A stretch of DNA of 64,000 nt. Source: Miscanthus floridulus. Taxonomy: Eukaryota > Streptophyta > Magnoliopsida > Poales > Poaceae. A program made the position numbers and the translations under genes. Every line of letters begins with the position of its first letter. The first letter of the stretch is position 1. Of this stretch, positions 46,503 to 56,983 are shown in pieces. The notes below the pieces were generated by a model. The model saw only the letters and a list, made by a program, of their open reading frames with translations, made no database searches and was not told the DNA's origin. The stretch is taken from assembly GCF_019320115.1 (NCBI RefSeq), contig NC_089598.1:26026657-26090656 (forward strand), given 5' to 3'.

Positions 46503-46906
46503 TGTCGATGTTTGACCACCGATAGCCTACCATGGGGGTACCTGGGGCAATATGTTCGGGCTTCAGCGTATGCAGGACTCGATGGTTAGTGCAAGAGACA
46601 TTCAATTTGTCCTGGTTCAGGCCCTCGATCGTAGATCGAGTAATAGCCCAACGTCTAGTTGGTGTTAGCCTTTGCGTTGGATCGATCGTAAAGTGTTGTG
46701 TTGTACAATTGTTGTCTTGAACTCCTGATCTAAGGAGCCCTGCCCTCCTTTATATAGTTAGGAGATCAGAGTCCTAGTCGATTTACAATAAGAATTCCTA
46801 GTAGGATTATAGAGTAACACTGCTACTAAGATTACAGCGGAAGAATCCTAATTAGACTAGGTCTTCTCCCTTCCTTGCGGGGTATCCCATGGGTCCCACA
46901 CTGACA
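46503..46906 (-). repeat. 3' LTR of element C (404 bp)
   Basis: Begins TGTCGATGTTTGACC and ends CACTGACA. The minus-strand TATA box TATATAAA is the complement of 46749-46756. It is followed directly by the polypurine tract complement AGCCCCCGAGC (46907-46917). Confidence 0.9.
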
Positions 46907-46917
46907 AGCCCCCGAGC

Positions 46918-48600
46918 ACTTCATGGTTGAGTTTTGGAAGCCTCGTCTTGTTCCTTCAAGTCTCGTTGAGTAGGAACAAGCGTCATCTGAGTGCTTTCTT
47001 GATCGAAACCATGTAGCGCTTCGTGAGATCTTTGCGTGGTGTGTACTTTTTTGAAGAAAAAAGTACTCCCATTTGGATGTAGCCCCCAAGCCTCTTGCTG
47101 TTTGGCACAAGGAGCTTGAGGGTCTTTTCTTGAAATCTTCCTAATTCTTCGTTGAAAGGCTCCCTGACTTCCTTGTTGAAAAGAGCTTTGATTTAGCTGT
47201 GTTCGGGTTCTTTTTGTCGGAAAGAGCTCGGATATAGCTATGCCCGGGTTCTTTTATCTTGTGGCCCTGAAGCCGTCTGTCTTGAAGAAGCATTCTGAGT
47301 GACGTGTGCTTTTTTGGAGAAAAAAGTGCACTCACTGAGTGTAGCCCCCGAGCCTCTTGCTATTTGGAACAAAAAGTTGGAGGGTCTTGAATCTGAGTTG
47401 TTCGATAGAACTGTATACCTCTCCTTTTGCAGCCCCCGAGCATATATCCGGGTTGTTTTGTTCAGGAAGAACTCGGATGTAGAGTTTTGGCATATTCTCT
47501 GGTAGTCTGCTATTGTCAGATGTAGTTGTATGGTGGTGGTTGAGTGTAAATGCCTTTTGTTCACGGGTTGTATTGTGTCGGTATATTCTTCTGAATATGC
47601 TCGTCTCTGAGTATTGTTCCCTCTCGCCTGAGTCTTCCATTATCGAGTCCTGTCTTTTCACTATGTCCTTTGTTAGGCTTATTTCGTTGGTACTCCTAGT
47701 CCATGTGCACCGCTCCTTTGATCTATAAATACCCTCCTGGAGTGCTTGTTTTCATCCATTGAACATTCTATTGAAACCTTCGTGGTCATTAACATGGTAG
47801 TTTGTGAAGTAGAGCAGCCCCCGGGCATGTTTTGTAGTTCCTGTGTGTCTTGTCATAGCTGGAGGAAGTCTTGTGATAGGGATTAGAGGTAGGCTAATCC
47901 CGTAGCAGCATTGTACCAGGATGTACGTGGCGGTAGTTGGAGGAAGTCTTGTGATGTGGGCTTCGTTCCTTCATCTGGCAATTCTGGGTTGATCCTTGTC
48001 ACATGTCTTGAGACTGTCTGGCGCAGATCAACGCCATATCCAGCATCACATCGGTCTTGGGTAGACAGATGCCTGTCGGCCTTCTCTGCTCCATGTTGTC
48101 CTGCCATGCTGCTGATTTCCGCCTTGGATGCACTGCATCCGTCCTTTGAAGAAAACAATGTAGCCGACGGCGGTTTGTCCTTCTGAGTAGCAATTTGGGA
48201 CACGTAGTCATTCCAGAGCCTAGTCATGTCCGTGTTCCTCTTTGCTACTTTGCTTTTCGTGGTACCGAGTATGTTGGGTCTTATAAGATTTGTAATCTTC
48301 TATTTTTGAAGTTGCTTGTAATGAAAAGAATCTTGTCTTCTGAGTTGTCATTTGTTTTTCTGCTGTAGTTCTGGTTGTTCATGAGTTTCCTGAGTTCTTT
48401 CCATAAGAACTGAGTTCTTATGTTCCTTGTGAAGTAGCCCTTCTTTTCTTCATGGCTGACAGGTTGTTTTTGTAGTAATCTGATAACTCCGCAGTAGTGC
48501 TAGATGGATAAGTCTAAAATTTGCCCATTGAATTGTACCGTTGTGTGGATTTGTGCCCTCCGTCATTTTAGCTGTGTCAGTAAATGGACCGTTGCGTTCT
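46918..48600. other. Non-coding tail of element C with repeated hairpins and polypurine-like motifs
   Basis: Two related hairpins: ten-base arms GTACTTTTTT/AAAAAAGTAC with loop GAAG at 47043-47066, and GTGCTTTTTT/AAAAAAGTGC with loop GGAG at 47306-47329. Each is followed within about 15 bases by GTAGCCCCCRAGC and CCTCTTGCT(A/G)TTTGG (47079 and 47341). Further GCAGCCCCCGRGC motifs at 47429 and 47814. No credible gene is seen; it corresponds to the region between the antisense gene and the 3' LTR. Confidence 0.7.
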
Positions 48601-48609
48601 CACACGGTG

Positions 48610-48805
48610 TTTTAATGGGCCTGGTGGGCTGTTTTTATCACTGTAAAATCTATTTAAAGATCCTTCATCTTCTCTTTCTTTACTGCCCTTCTCTTGCCTT
48701 GAAACCCTAGCTCTCAGACATCCGTTGTCGCCATTGCTGCCGCCATCTTAGCACCGCCGTCCAAACTTTCTCTTCCCCTAGTTTCTTTTTTGCCTTCGTT
48801 AGTAC
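48610..48805 (+). promoter_or_regulatory. Host-like promoter of the antisense gene in element C
   Basis: In order on the plus strand: site II motifs TGGGCC (48616-48621) and TGGGCT (48625-48630), a TATA-like TATTTAAA (48651-48658), a CT-rich leader, a telo-box AAACCCTA (48702-48709), a GC-rich 5'UTR and ATG at 48806. This spacing and motif set is that of plant ribosomal-protein and growth-related promoters. Activity is inferred from motifs only. Confidence 0.6.
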
Positions 48806-51800
48806 ATGGGTAAGAAGAAGGCCGCAAGCAAGTCCCAGTCAACCTTCGTGGATGAGGAGTCCTCACTCTCCGTGATTGAGAATCAGGAGTTCGTGGCCAT
48901 GAGGGCTGCCCAGAAGTCTTGGCTAACTTTGACAACAACTGAAGAGCAGCTTCGCGAGCTTGTCAGTGACGGCTTGATACAGAGCAAGGCCTTTGCTGAA
49001 TGGAGAGTTCCAGGCGAGCATCGGGTCCCTACCCCAGGTCCTGGTGAGATCGTTCTTTTCATCTCTTTCATTCATGCTGGACTTTGTCTTCCTACCTCTG
49101 CCTTTCTTCATCAATTTCTCAACTATTTTGGGATTTGCCTGAATCATCTTGCTCCTAATGCAGTCCTTCACTTGTCTATTTTTGTTCATCTTTGTGAAGC
49201 TTTCCTTGGAATTCCCCCTTCTCTTTCTCTGTTTCGTTACTTCTTTCGCCTAAAACCCCAACCCCGCTGTGAAGACACCAGTGTTCTTGGTGGTTGTGGG
49301 ATTCAATTTTGCCAGGGTCTTAAGAGCAAGTTCTTTGACTATGACCTGATTGATTCTGTAAGGGATTGGCGTGCCGACTGGTTTTATGCCGCCAATCTGA
49401 TCCCTTCTCTCGTTGTCCACTCTGGATCTAGCCCCTTAGTTAATGATTGATGGGATAAGAACCCTATGACGTCTGCTGAGGTTCAGGCAATCCAGCCATT
49501 CCTTGATAGGATTAGTATGCTGAAATAGTAGGGCTTAACCAGTTTCGGTATTGTCTTGAGCTTTCTTCGTCGCCGAGTTTAGCCTTTGAAGGAGCAAGAG
49601 CACCTTGGCTTTGAGTACTCTGGGGCTGAGGATCCTTCACGCATGGTCCTAGCCCTTGAGTTGACCGACGAAGAGGTACTCGAGCGTCTCCAGAAGATGC
49701 TGAAAGGAGCAAGCGTTGTCCTACTTACTGTCTCCGAGTTCTCTGCCAACAACCCACCTCTAGCTGTAAGTCATTTTCTCTTCGTTCGGGTACTTTCTGT
49801 ATTTTTGCTGTATCCATTTTTTGCTTAACTTTTCCTTGTCTTGTTGTTTTATTCTTTTTCATAGGAATTGGAGCGCAACTTTGTTGACCTAATCCCTCTT
49901 GATGTTCTCCCTGCCATGGTGAACACTGGGGAGAAACTTGCTGGGGCTTCTGCAACCAGTAAGTTCCCAACCTCCACAGTGTTTCCTAGGGTTTCTTCTA
50001 GATTTGTTGATTATATGAAGAATATGTTCCTCGTCTAGTCCCTCGAGGTCCTCGTAGTGTCTCGATGAGGGGGTGAATGGATGGGTCTTCGTCTGGTCTG
50101 CCTGCTTCCAAGAAGTCTCGCAAGCCAAGTACTCATCCAGGTACTCTAGTTGTAGCTAGCATGCTCTTAGGTAAGCATATTTAATACTCTCTGTCCCTTT
50201 GTTTTCTTGTTTTTATCTTGAACCAAGTACTTTTGTTCTTTTTTCAGCGAGTGCCCTGGTGGCCTTGGTTGAGACCGAGGGGGAAGAGGATGATGAAGTA
50301 CCCCTTATCATGCGGCGGTGAGTTGTTTTCATATTCCCCTGCCGTTGAATTTCTCCTCTTTGTCTTGACTTTTAGTCTTGATCTTTTTGTAGTAATCGGA
50401 CATCGGGTATGGGTTCTTCTGAGGCTCCTGCACCGGCTTCTTCTAAAGCTCTGGTGTTGAGTTCTTTGGTAGCTCTGGTACCGAGTTCTTCCGTAGCTCC
50501 GGTGCCGAGTTCTTCCGAGGCTCCGGTATCGGCTTCTTCCAGGGCTCCGGTATCGGCTATACCGCTCCTGCCGCCAAGTGGCGGGGACATTTTTGCCACC
50601 ATGGTCCCTCCTACGAGGTCCTCTTTTTGTTTTGCAAAGAAGAAGGTGGCTGGGTGAGTGGATTCTGGCTTCACCCTTTTTGCTTCTGTTCTCCTTTTCT
50701 CTGGTTCTCATTGGAGATTTCTTTTATCAATTTTTAGTCCTTTGTCTTCTCTCGTTCCTTCGTCGACTTCTTCTTAGCCCTCCGTTGTGCCACCGAGTAC
50801 TGAGCTTCAGGACTCGTAGTGTACTATTGGTGAAGTGGCTGCGGGGGTGATGAAGATTTCTGGCGACGGTGCCGCTGCAGACTTGGTTGCCCCGGAGGTG
50901 ACCGTGGCCATTGCGGTGGGTCCTTCTGAGGGATTGGCCCTAGCTTCCCAGGAGATTGCTCTAGTCATGCCCTCTTCGCCTCGGCTAGCTTCTCCTTCTC
51001 CTTCTCTTACCTCCAGTGGTCCTCCTTTTGCTGATGATGTGGTGCAGCAGTTTGATGCCACTCATTGGCTATCGGAGTTAACTGCTGCCTGGGGAAGCTT
51101 ATCGTCTCTTGCGACTTCTTTTGGAGAAAAGCTCCAGGTAAGTTTTTTCACCGTTCCTTCTTTGGATGTTCGCTTTTCTTCTGTCCTCATTCTTTGTTTT
51201 TCTTTGTCTCTTTTTGCTCAGTCCTTCTCTCATGATCATACCGGCTTCTTTTTCTCGTCTAAAAATGAGAAAAAGTTGTCTTCAGAAGTGAGCGCCCTGA
51301 AAGCTGATCTTGACCACCTCCAGGCCGACATGGAGGCTGAGCGTCGAACGCATGAGGAGGAGGAAAATCTCTTCGTGCCCAGGTTGTTGAGACCGAGAAG
51401 CAGAGGGATGCTGCTTTCTAGGAGGCTCAAAAGAATTCGGAGGCCGTGAAGAACTAGGAGGCCGTGAAGAAAGAGTGCAACGGTATTGCGGGTTCTTTTT
51501 GTTTCCTTTTGCATTCAAATTCTCCTTTCTGCTTACTTGTTGTTTGTTGTCTTGTCTAGCTCTCCGGGTTGAAAAGCAGAAGCTCTCGGAGGGCGTTGAA
51601 GAAATGAAGACTCTTGTTCGTACAAGTCACAACAAGGCTGAGGAGGTAATTACTCATGCTGAGGAGGAACTCGCGCTTGCTAAGTTGATTAGGCATGGAG
51701 CTAATAAAGATCTTGTGCAGGCTCAAAAACTATTGAAGACTTGTCTGGCAAATTGGCGACGGCTACTGAAAACTGGAAAGCTTTGTGGAAATCCTTTAGT

Positions 51801-52102
51801 TCAGTAGCCGACGTTCTCCGAACTCCAGTGGATGATGGGCAATCTTGGGCTCATTTGATTCCTCAAATTCTAACTCGTTTCCAAGAGTTTGTGAAGAGGT
51901 GCGCTCAACTGTGTACTAGAATATCCTGGCCCAAGTCTGGGTTCTTGCTCCAATGGCTCCTTTGTCCAAGATAGCAGAGGAAGCTAACAGTCAAGAATAC
52001 ATTGATGCCGTTGAGAGGATAGAGCCTGAAGTTGAAGACTTAGCTAGTAGGATAGTAGATAATCTTAATATTGTTCTCCCTTCTCCTAATGATGAGGCTT
52101 GA
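48806..52102 (+). pseudogene. Antisense multi-exon gene of element C (PF04195-like)
   Basis: Runs opposite to gag-pol. Exons that can be drawn with GT-AG borders are 48806-49765, 49865-49958, 50039-50140, 50248-50317 and 50393-50653, with more downstream to about 52102. The N-terminus is MGKKKAASKSQ. The PF04195-like core is FLHQFLNYFGICLNHLAPN .. FVHLCEAFLGIPPSLSLFRY (about residues 100-150). Then come an ELTDEEVLERLQKMLKG segment, a Ser/Ala/Pro decapeptide repeat (50410-50570), and a coiled coil (VSALKADLDHLQADMEAERR near 51290; LSEGVEEMKTLV near 51575). In-frame stops at 49448-49450, 49526-49531 and 49580-49582 look like CGA to TGA and CAG to TAG changes. It was once a normal spliced gene; now broken. 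Cellular role unknown. Confidence 0.75.
50410..50570 (+). repeat. 30-bp coding minisatellite in the antisense gene
   Basis: Five or more units of about 30 bases (GCTCCGGTGCCGAGTTCTTC-like) encode a Ser-Ser-x-Ala-x-Val-Pro decapeptide repeat. The period is a multiple of three, so the frame is kept; it predicts a disordered linker between the N-terminal domain and the coiled coil. Confidence 0.8.
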
Positions 52103-52544
52103 TGTATTTGACTTTTATGCCCGTGCCTTGTAATATGACATTATACTTCTTTTTTGAATGAAGGTTTTTTTGTTGATGTCTTCTTTGCCTGAATGCCTTG
52201 CTTATTCCTCGAATGATTTGTCCGATTGGTCAGAGTTACTAGACTTTGCCGAGTACTTTGTCTTTCTCTCGTCTTTGCCTTATAAACAATTCTGCACGCT
52301 GTCTTGACAAATTTTCTTGATCTGTCGAGTACTTTTCTGCCCATGTAAACAACTCGTTATATATAGATCTTTGTGTTGATGACCTTTCTTGATCTATCAA
52401 GTGCTTGCCTGGCCTTCTTTTGTGCTCTATAAACAACTCGTTATATGTAGATCTTTGAGCTCTTGGGTATCTCCAGTGTAGCCCCTGAGCCTCTTGCTAT
52501 TTGGTACAAGTAGCTGGAGGGTCTTGCTTTTGAGATTGCTCTGG

Positions 52545-53457
52545 TCTATGCCCAGGCTTAGTTTCAGTCGTTTTGCTTTTATTTCGGGTTCTAGCTTGTT
52601 AGCTACCCTCATCGACGGGCTCAAGCGTCTTTTCAGCTATTTTGCTCTCGGCCGGGATGCTCAGGCGTATTTTCAGCCATTTTGCATTTTATTTTGGGTG
52701 TTAGCTTGTTAGCTACCCTCATCGGTGGGCTCAAGCGTCTTTTCAGCTATTTTGCTCTCGGCCGGGATGCTCAGGCGTATTTTCATCCATTTTGCTTTTT
52801 ATTTCGGGTGTTAGCTTGTTAGCTACCCTCATCGGCGGGCTCAAGTGTCTTTTCAACTATTTTGCTCTCGGCCGGGATGCTTAGGCGTCTTTTCAGCCAT
52901 TTTGCTTTTTATTTCGGGTGTTAGCTTGTTAGCTACCCTCATTGGCGGGCTCAAGTGTCTTTTTAACTATTTTGCTCTCGACTAGGATGCTCAAGCGTCT
53001 TTTCAGCCATTTTGCTTTTTATTTCGGGTGTTAGCTTGTTAGCTACCCTTATCGGCGGGCTCAAGTGTCTTTTCAACTATTTTGCTCTCGGCCAGGATGC
53101 TCAGGCGTATTTTCAGCCATTTTGCTTTTTATTTTAGGTGTTAGCTTGTTAGCTACCCTCATCGGCGAGCTCAAGCGTATTTTCAGCTATTTTGCTCTCG
53201 GCCGGGATGCTCAGGCGTCTTTTCAGCCATTTTGCTTTTTATTTTGGGTGTTAGCTTGTTAGCTACCCTCATCGACGGGCTCAAGTGTCTTTTCAACTAT
53301 TTTGCTCTCGACCAGGATGCTCAGGCGTATTTTCAGCCATTTTGCTTTTTATTTTGGGTGTTAGCTTGTTAGCTACCCTCATCAGTGGGCTCAAGCGTCT
53401 TTTCAGCTATTTTGCTCTCGGTTGGGATGCTCAGGCGTATTTTTAGCCATTTTGCAT
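52545..53457. repeat. 110-bp tandem array, about 8 copies, invariant period
   Basis: TCAAGYGTCT/TCAAGCGTAT starts at 52621, 52731, 52841, 52951, 53061, 53171, 53281 and 53391, every spacing exactly 110 bases. Each unit is itself built from a 40-base internal duplication: TCAAGCGTCTTTTCAGC at the start and TCAGGCGTATTTTCAGC 40 bases later. Units differ only by substitutions. It lies between integrase and the antisense gene of element C, where Tat-lineage elements often hold satellite-like repeats. Confidence 0.95.
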
Positions 53458-53629
53458 CTAAGAAACAACTCGGAGGGAGCTATGAGACATATGTTTGTCG
53501 AGAGATAATCATCTTTATTGATCATGAATATTGATGTGTTACAATGATACATAGTGGTATCTTTGTTGATCATGAACGTTGATCTCTTGTGTCTTGTATA
53601 CATATTTTCCCTTGAGTTGTTTTTATGCG

Positions 53630-56600
53630 TAGAATCTTCATAGCTGACTGATGTGCCATGTATTGTTGACTTCTTTTCCATCTTCAGTTATGAGCTTGTA
53701 TGTGCCTGGTCCGATGACTTTTGTGACGATAAAAGGACCTTCCCATGGACTGAGTAGTTTGTGGCATCCGTCGGTTTTTTGTATTCTTCTTAGTACTAGG
53801 TCTCTGACTTGTAATGATCGAGACTAGGTATTCTTGTTGCAGTGGCGCCTTAGTCCTTAGAGGTATCTCGCTGATTGCAGGGTAGCGTTTACTCTGACTT
53901 CTTCTGTGCTATCAAGTTCTAATCTTCGGGTGTGTTCTGCATCTCCTTCGTCGTATTGCTCTATCCTTGGTGACGTCTAGATCAAGTCTGCGGGTAGTAC
54001 GGCTTCTGATCCGTATACCAGGAAGAAAGGTGAGTATCCGGTGGCTCTACTTCTTTGAGTCCATAGCCCCCATACAACCTTGGGTAATTCTTCAATCCAT
54101 TTTGACCCATAGTCTACTAGTTCTTCATACAGTCTTGGTTTTAATCCGGCTAGTATGAGTCCATTAGCCCTTTCTACCTGTCCGTTGGCTTCTGGATGTG
54201 CGACTGATGCGTAATCTATGCTGAAGCCACAATCCTGTGCCCACCTTTTGAAATCTGTAGCTATGAAGGGAGAACCCAAGTCTGTGATGATTCGATTAGG
54301 CATGCTGAAGTGGTGCATAATGTCTTGGATGAACTCGACTACTTTGGCTGCACTGTATTTTACGAGTGGTTTGTATTCGATCCACTTGGTGAACTTGTCA
54401 ATTGCTACAAAGATGTACTCGAAACCGCCCTTTGCTTTCTTGAGAGGTCCTACTTGATCCAGCCCCCAGCAGGAGAAAGGCCAAGTAGGTGGGATGCAGA
54501 TGAGATTGTGGGCTGGCACATGAGCCTATCTTGCGAACATCTAACAACTTTTGCATCTTCTGATGAGTTCTTCTGCGTCTTTCAAAGTGGTTGGCCAGTA
54601 GAAACCAGTGCAAAATGCTTTGTCGACTAGTGTTCTTGAAGCGGCATGATTTCCACAGTAACCTGAGTGTATTTCGTCTAGGATTTGTTTGCCTTCTTCA
54701 AATGAGACGCATTTTAGGAGTACTCCTGATGATACGACTCTTCTGTATAGCTTGTCTCCTACTAGGACGTAATTCTTGCTTCTACGAATGATTTGTGTGG
54801 CTTCCTATTTTTCCACTGGCAATTTATTCTCTTTGATGTAATCAGTAAAAACCTATGTCCATGAAGTGTTGATCACCAAAATCTGGTTGCCTTTGGCTAT
54901 GAGTTCTGTGGTTGTCTCACTGGGTTGTTTGATAGAAGGAGCTGATAACTCCTATGAATACGCTGGGTGGGACCTTTGCCCTGTCGGATCCAAGCTTGGT
55001 AAGAACATCTGCTGCAATGTTGGAATCCCATAGGACATGTAGAATTTATAATCCTTGGAAATGTTTTTCGAGTTTTCGGATTTCAGTACAGTAAGCACCC
55101 ATGTTTTCTTTGGTGCAATCCCAATCTTTGTTGACTTGGTTGATGACTACTGCTGAATTGCCGTATACGAGTAGTCGCTTGATTCCGAGGGTAATAGCCA
55201 CTCTTAGCCCGTGTATGAGAGCTTCATATTCTGCTTCATTGTTGGTAGCTTGCCATAATATCTTAAGGACATACTTTAGTTGTTTTCTGTCCAGAGAAAT
55301 TAGGAGGACGCCTGCACCGGCTCTGCCTAGCTTGAGTGATCCATCAAAGTACATCTTCCAATGATCAAGGATGGCGCTTGACATGGGTTGTTGAATTTCT
55401 GTCCATTCGGCAACAAAATCAGCAAGGGCTTGAGATTTAATTGCTTTCCACGGGGTGAAATCGATGTTGAGAGCACCGAGTTCAACCACCCACTTGGATA
55501 TGCGTCCTGTTGTGTCTTTGTTGTGTAAGATGTCTCCTAGTGGGAAATCTGTCACCACAGTAATCTTGTGGCTTTCAAAATAGTGACGAAGCTTGCGCGA
55601 AGTGATCAGTAGGGCGTAGAGTAGTTTTTGCACATGCAGGTACTGGATTTTTGATTATGACAGTACTTCGCTGATGTAGTATACTGGGCGTTGTACTTTA
55701 TACATGTGCCCTTCTTCTTCCCTTTCCACTACTATCGCCGTGCTGACTACAGTAGAAGTTGCTGCAATGTATAGCATCATGTCTTCGTCTTTCTTTGGAG
55801 GCATGAGGACTAGTGAGGAGGTGAGGTATGCCTTAAGTTTCTTGAAAGCTTCATTGGCTTCTTCCGTCCACTCAAACTTGTCTGTCTTCTTTAGTAGTTT
55901 AAAGAAAGGTAACCCTTTTTTGCCGAGTCTTGATATGAAACGGTTGAGTGCCGCCATGCAGCCTATTAGTTTTTGTACATCTTTGATGTTTCGAGGAGGG
56001 CCCATCTTTGTTATGGCTCGAATTTACTTGGCGCTTGCTTCGATTCTGCGGTGACTGACCAAGAATCTAAGTAGTTGTCCTGAAGGAACTCCGAATACAC
56101 ACTTGTTTTGGTTCAATTTCCACTTCCACCTTTTCAGATTCTCAAAGGTTTGTTTTAAGTCTTCAATCAGTGTATCCGGGTTCTTTGTTTCTACAACCAC
56201 GTCATCCACGTATGCTTCTACGTTTTCGCCGATCTGATCACCAAGGCATGTTTGGATGGCTCTTTGGTAAGAGGCTCCAGCATTCTTGAGTCCAAATGAC
56301 ATGGTCCTGTAGCAGTAGGCGCCGAACAGAGTGATGAAAGATGTCTTGCTTTGGTCCTATTCTTTTAATGCGATCTGGTGATATCCGGAATAGCAATCAA
56401 GAAAGGATAATAGTGCAGATCCTGCTGTTGAATCAACTATCTGATCAATGCGTGGTAGCCCAAACGGATCCTTTGGGCAGTGTTTGTTGAGATCTGTGTA
56501 GTCAACACACATGCGCCACTCGTCCGTGTTCTTTTTCTATACCAGGACTGGATTTGCTAGCCAATCTGGGTGGAGAATTTCCCTGATGAATCCAGCTGCC

Positions 56601-56660
56601 ATTAGTTTTGTAATTTCCTTTTTAATTGCTGCCTTCTTATCGGGAGAGAATCATCGTAGT
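53630..56660 (-). pseudogene. pol region of element C: reverse transcriptase, RNase H, integrase
   Basis: Minus strand, in order. Reverse transcriptase about 56660-55655: VCVDYTDLNKHCPKDPFGLP near 56490, MSFGLKNAGASYQRA at 56302, catalytic AYVDDVVVETK near 56200. RNase H about 55633-55046: KMYFDGSLKLGRAGAGVLL near 55345, NNEAEYEALIHGL near 55235. Integrase about 54900-53630: WGLDQVGPLKKAKGGFEYIF at 54462, ITDLGSPFIA near 54280, AHPEANGQVERANG near 54190, so the D, D and E residues are all present; the C-terminal WEGPFIVTKVIGPGTYKL lies near 53730. Stops and frame breaks at about 56360, 56025, 55650 and elsewhere separate the pieces. Enzymes copy element RNA into DNA and insert it. Confidence 0.92.
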
Positions 56661-56983
56661 CATTGCTTCACAGGCTTGGAGCCTTCATTAACATCAATTC
56701 CGTGCTCAGCCAACTCTCTTGGGACCCCTGGCATGTCGGCCGGCTTCCAAGTGAAGATATCCTTGTTGTCCCGAAGAAAGTTGGTGAGCACGAGTTCCTA
56801 TTTTGCTGATAGGTGGGCACTGATGGTTGCTGTTTTTGAGGGATCACCGGTGCCTAGGTCGATTTGCTTAACGTCGGCTTCTTTTGGTGGTGCTAGGATG
56901 CTTGGTCTTTTAGCCGGTATCTCTAGTTCTTCTTGGCTTATTTCTACGGTGATAGTGGCTATTTCTTTTCTTCCATCATTTGC

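Noticed and set aside
47299..47661. Overlapping frames on both strands near 47.3-47.7 kb as genes
   Set aside because: Short, no family motif, and located in the hairpin and polypurine repeat tail of element C.
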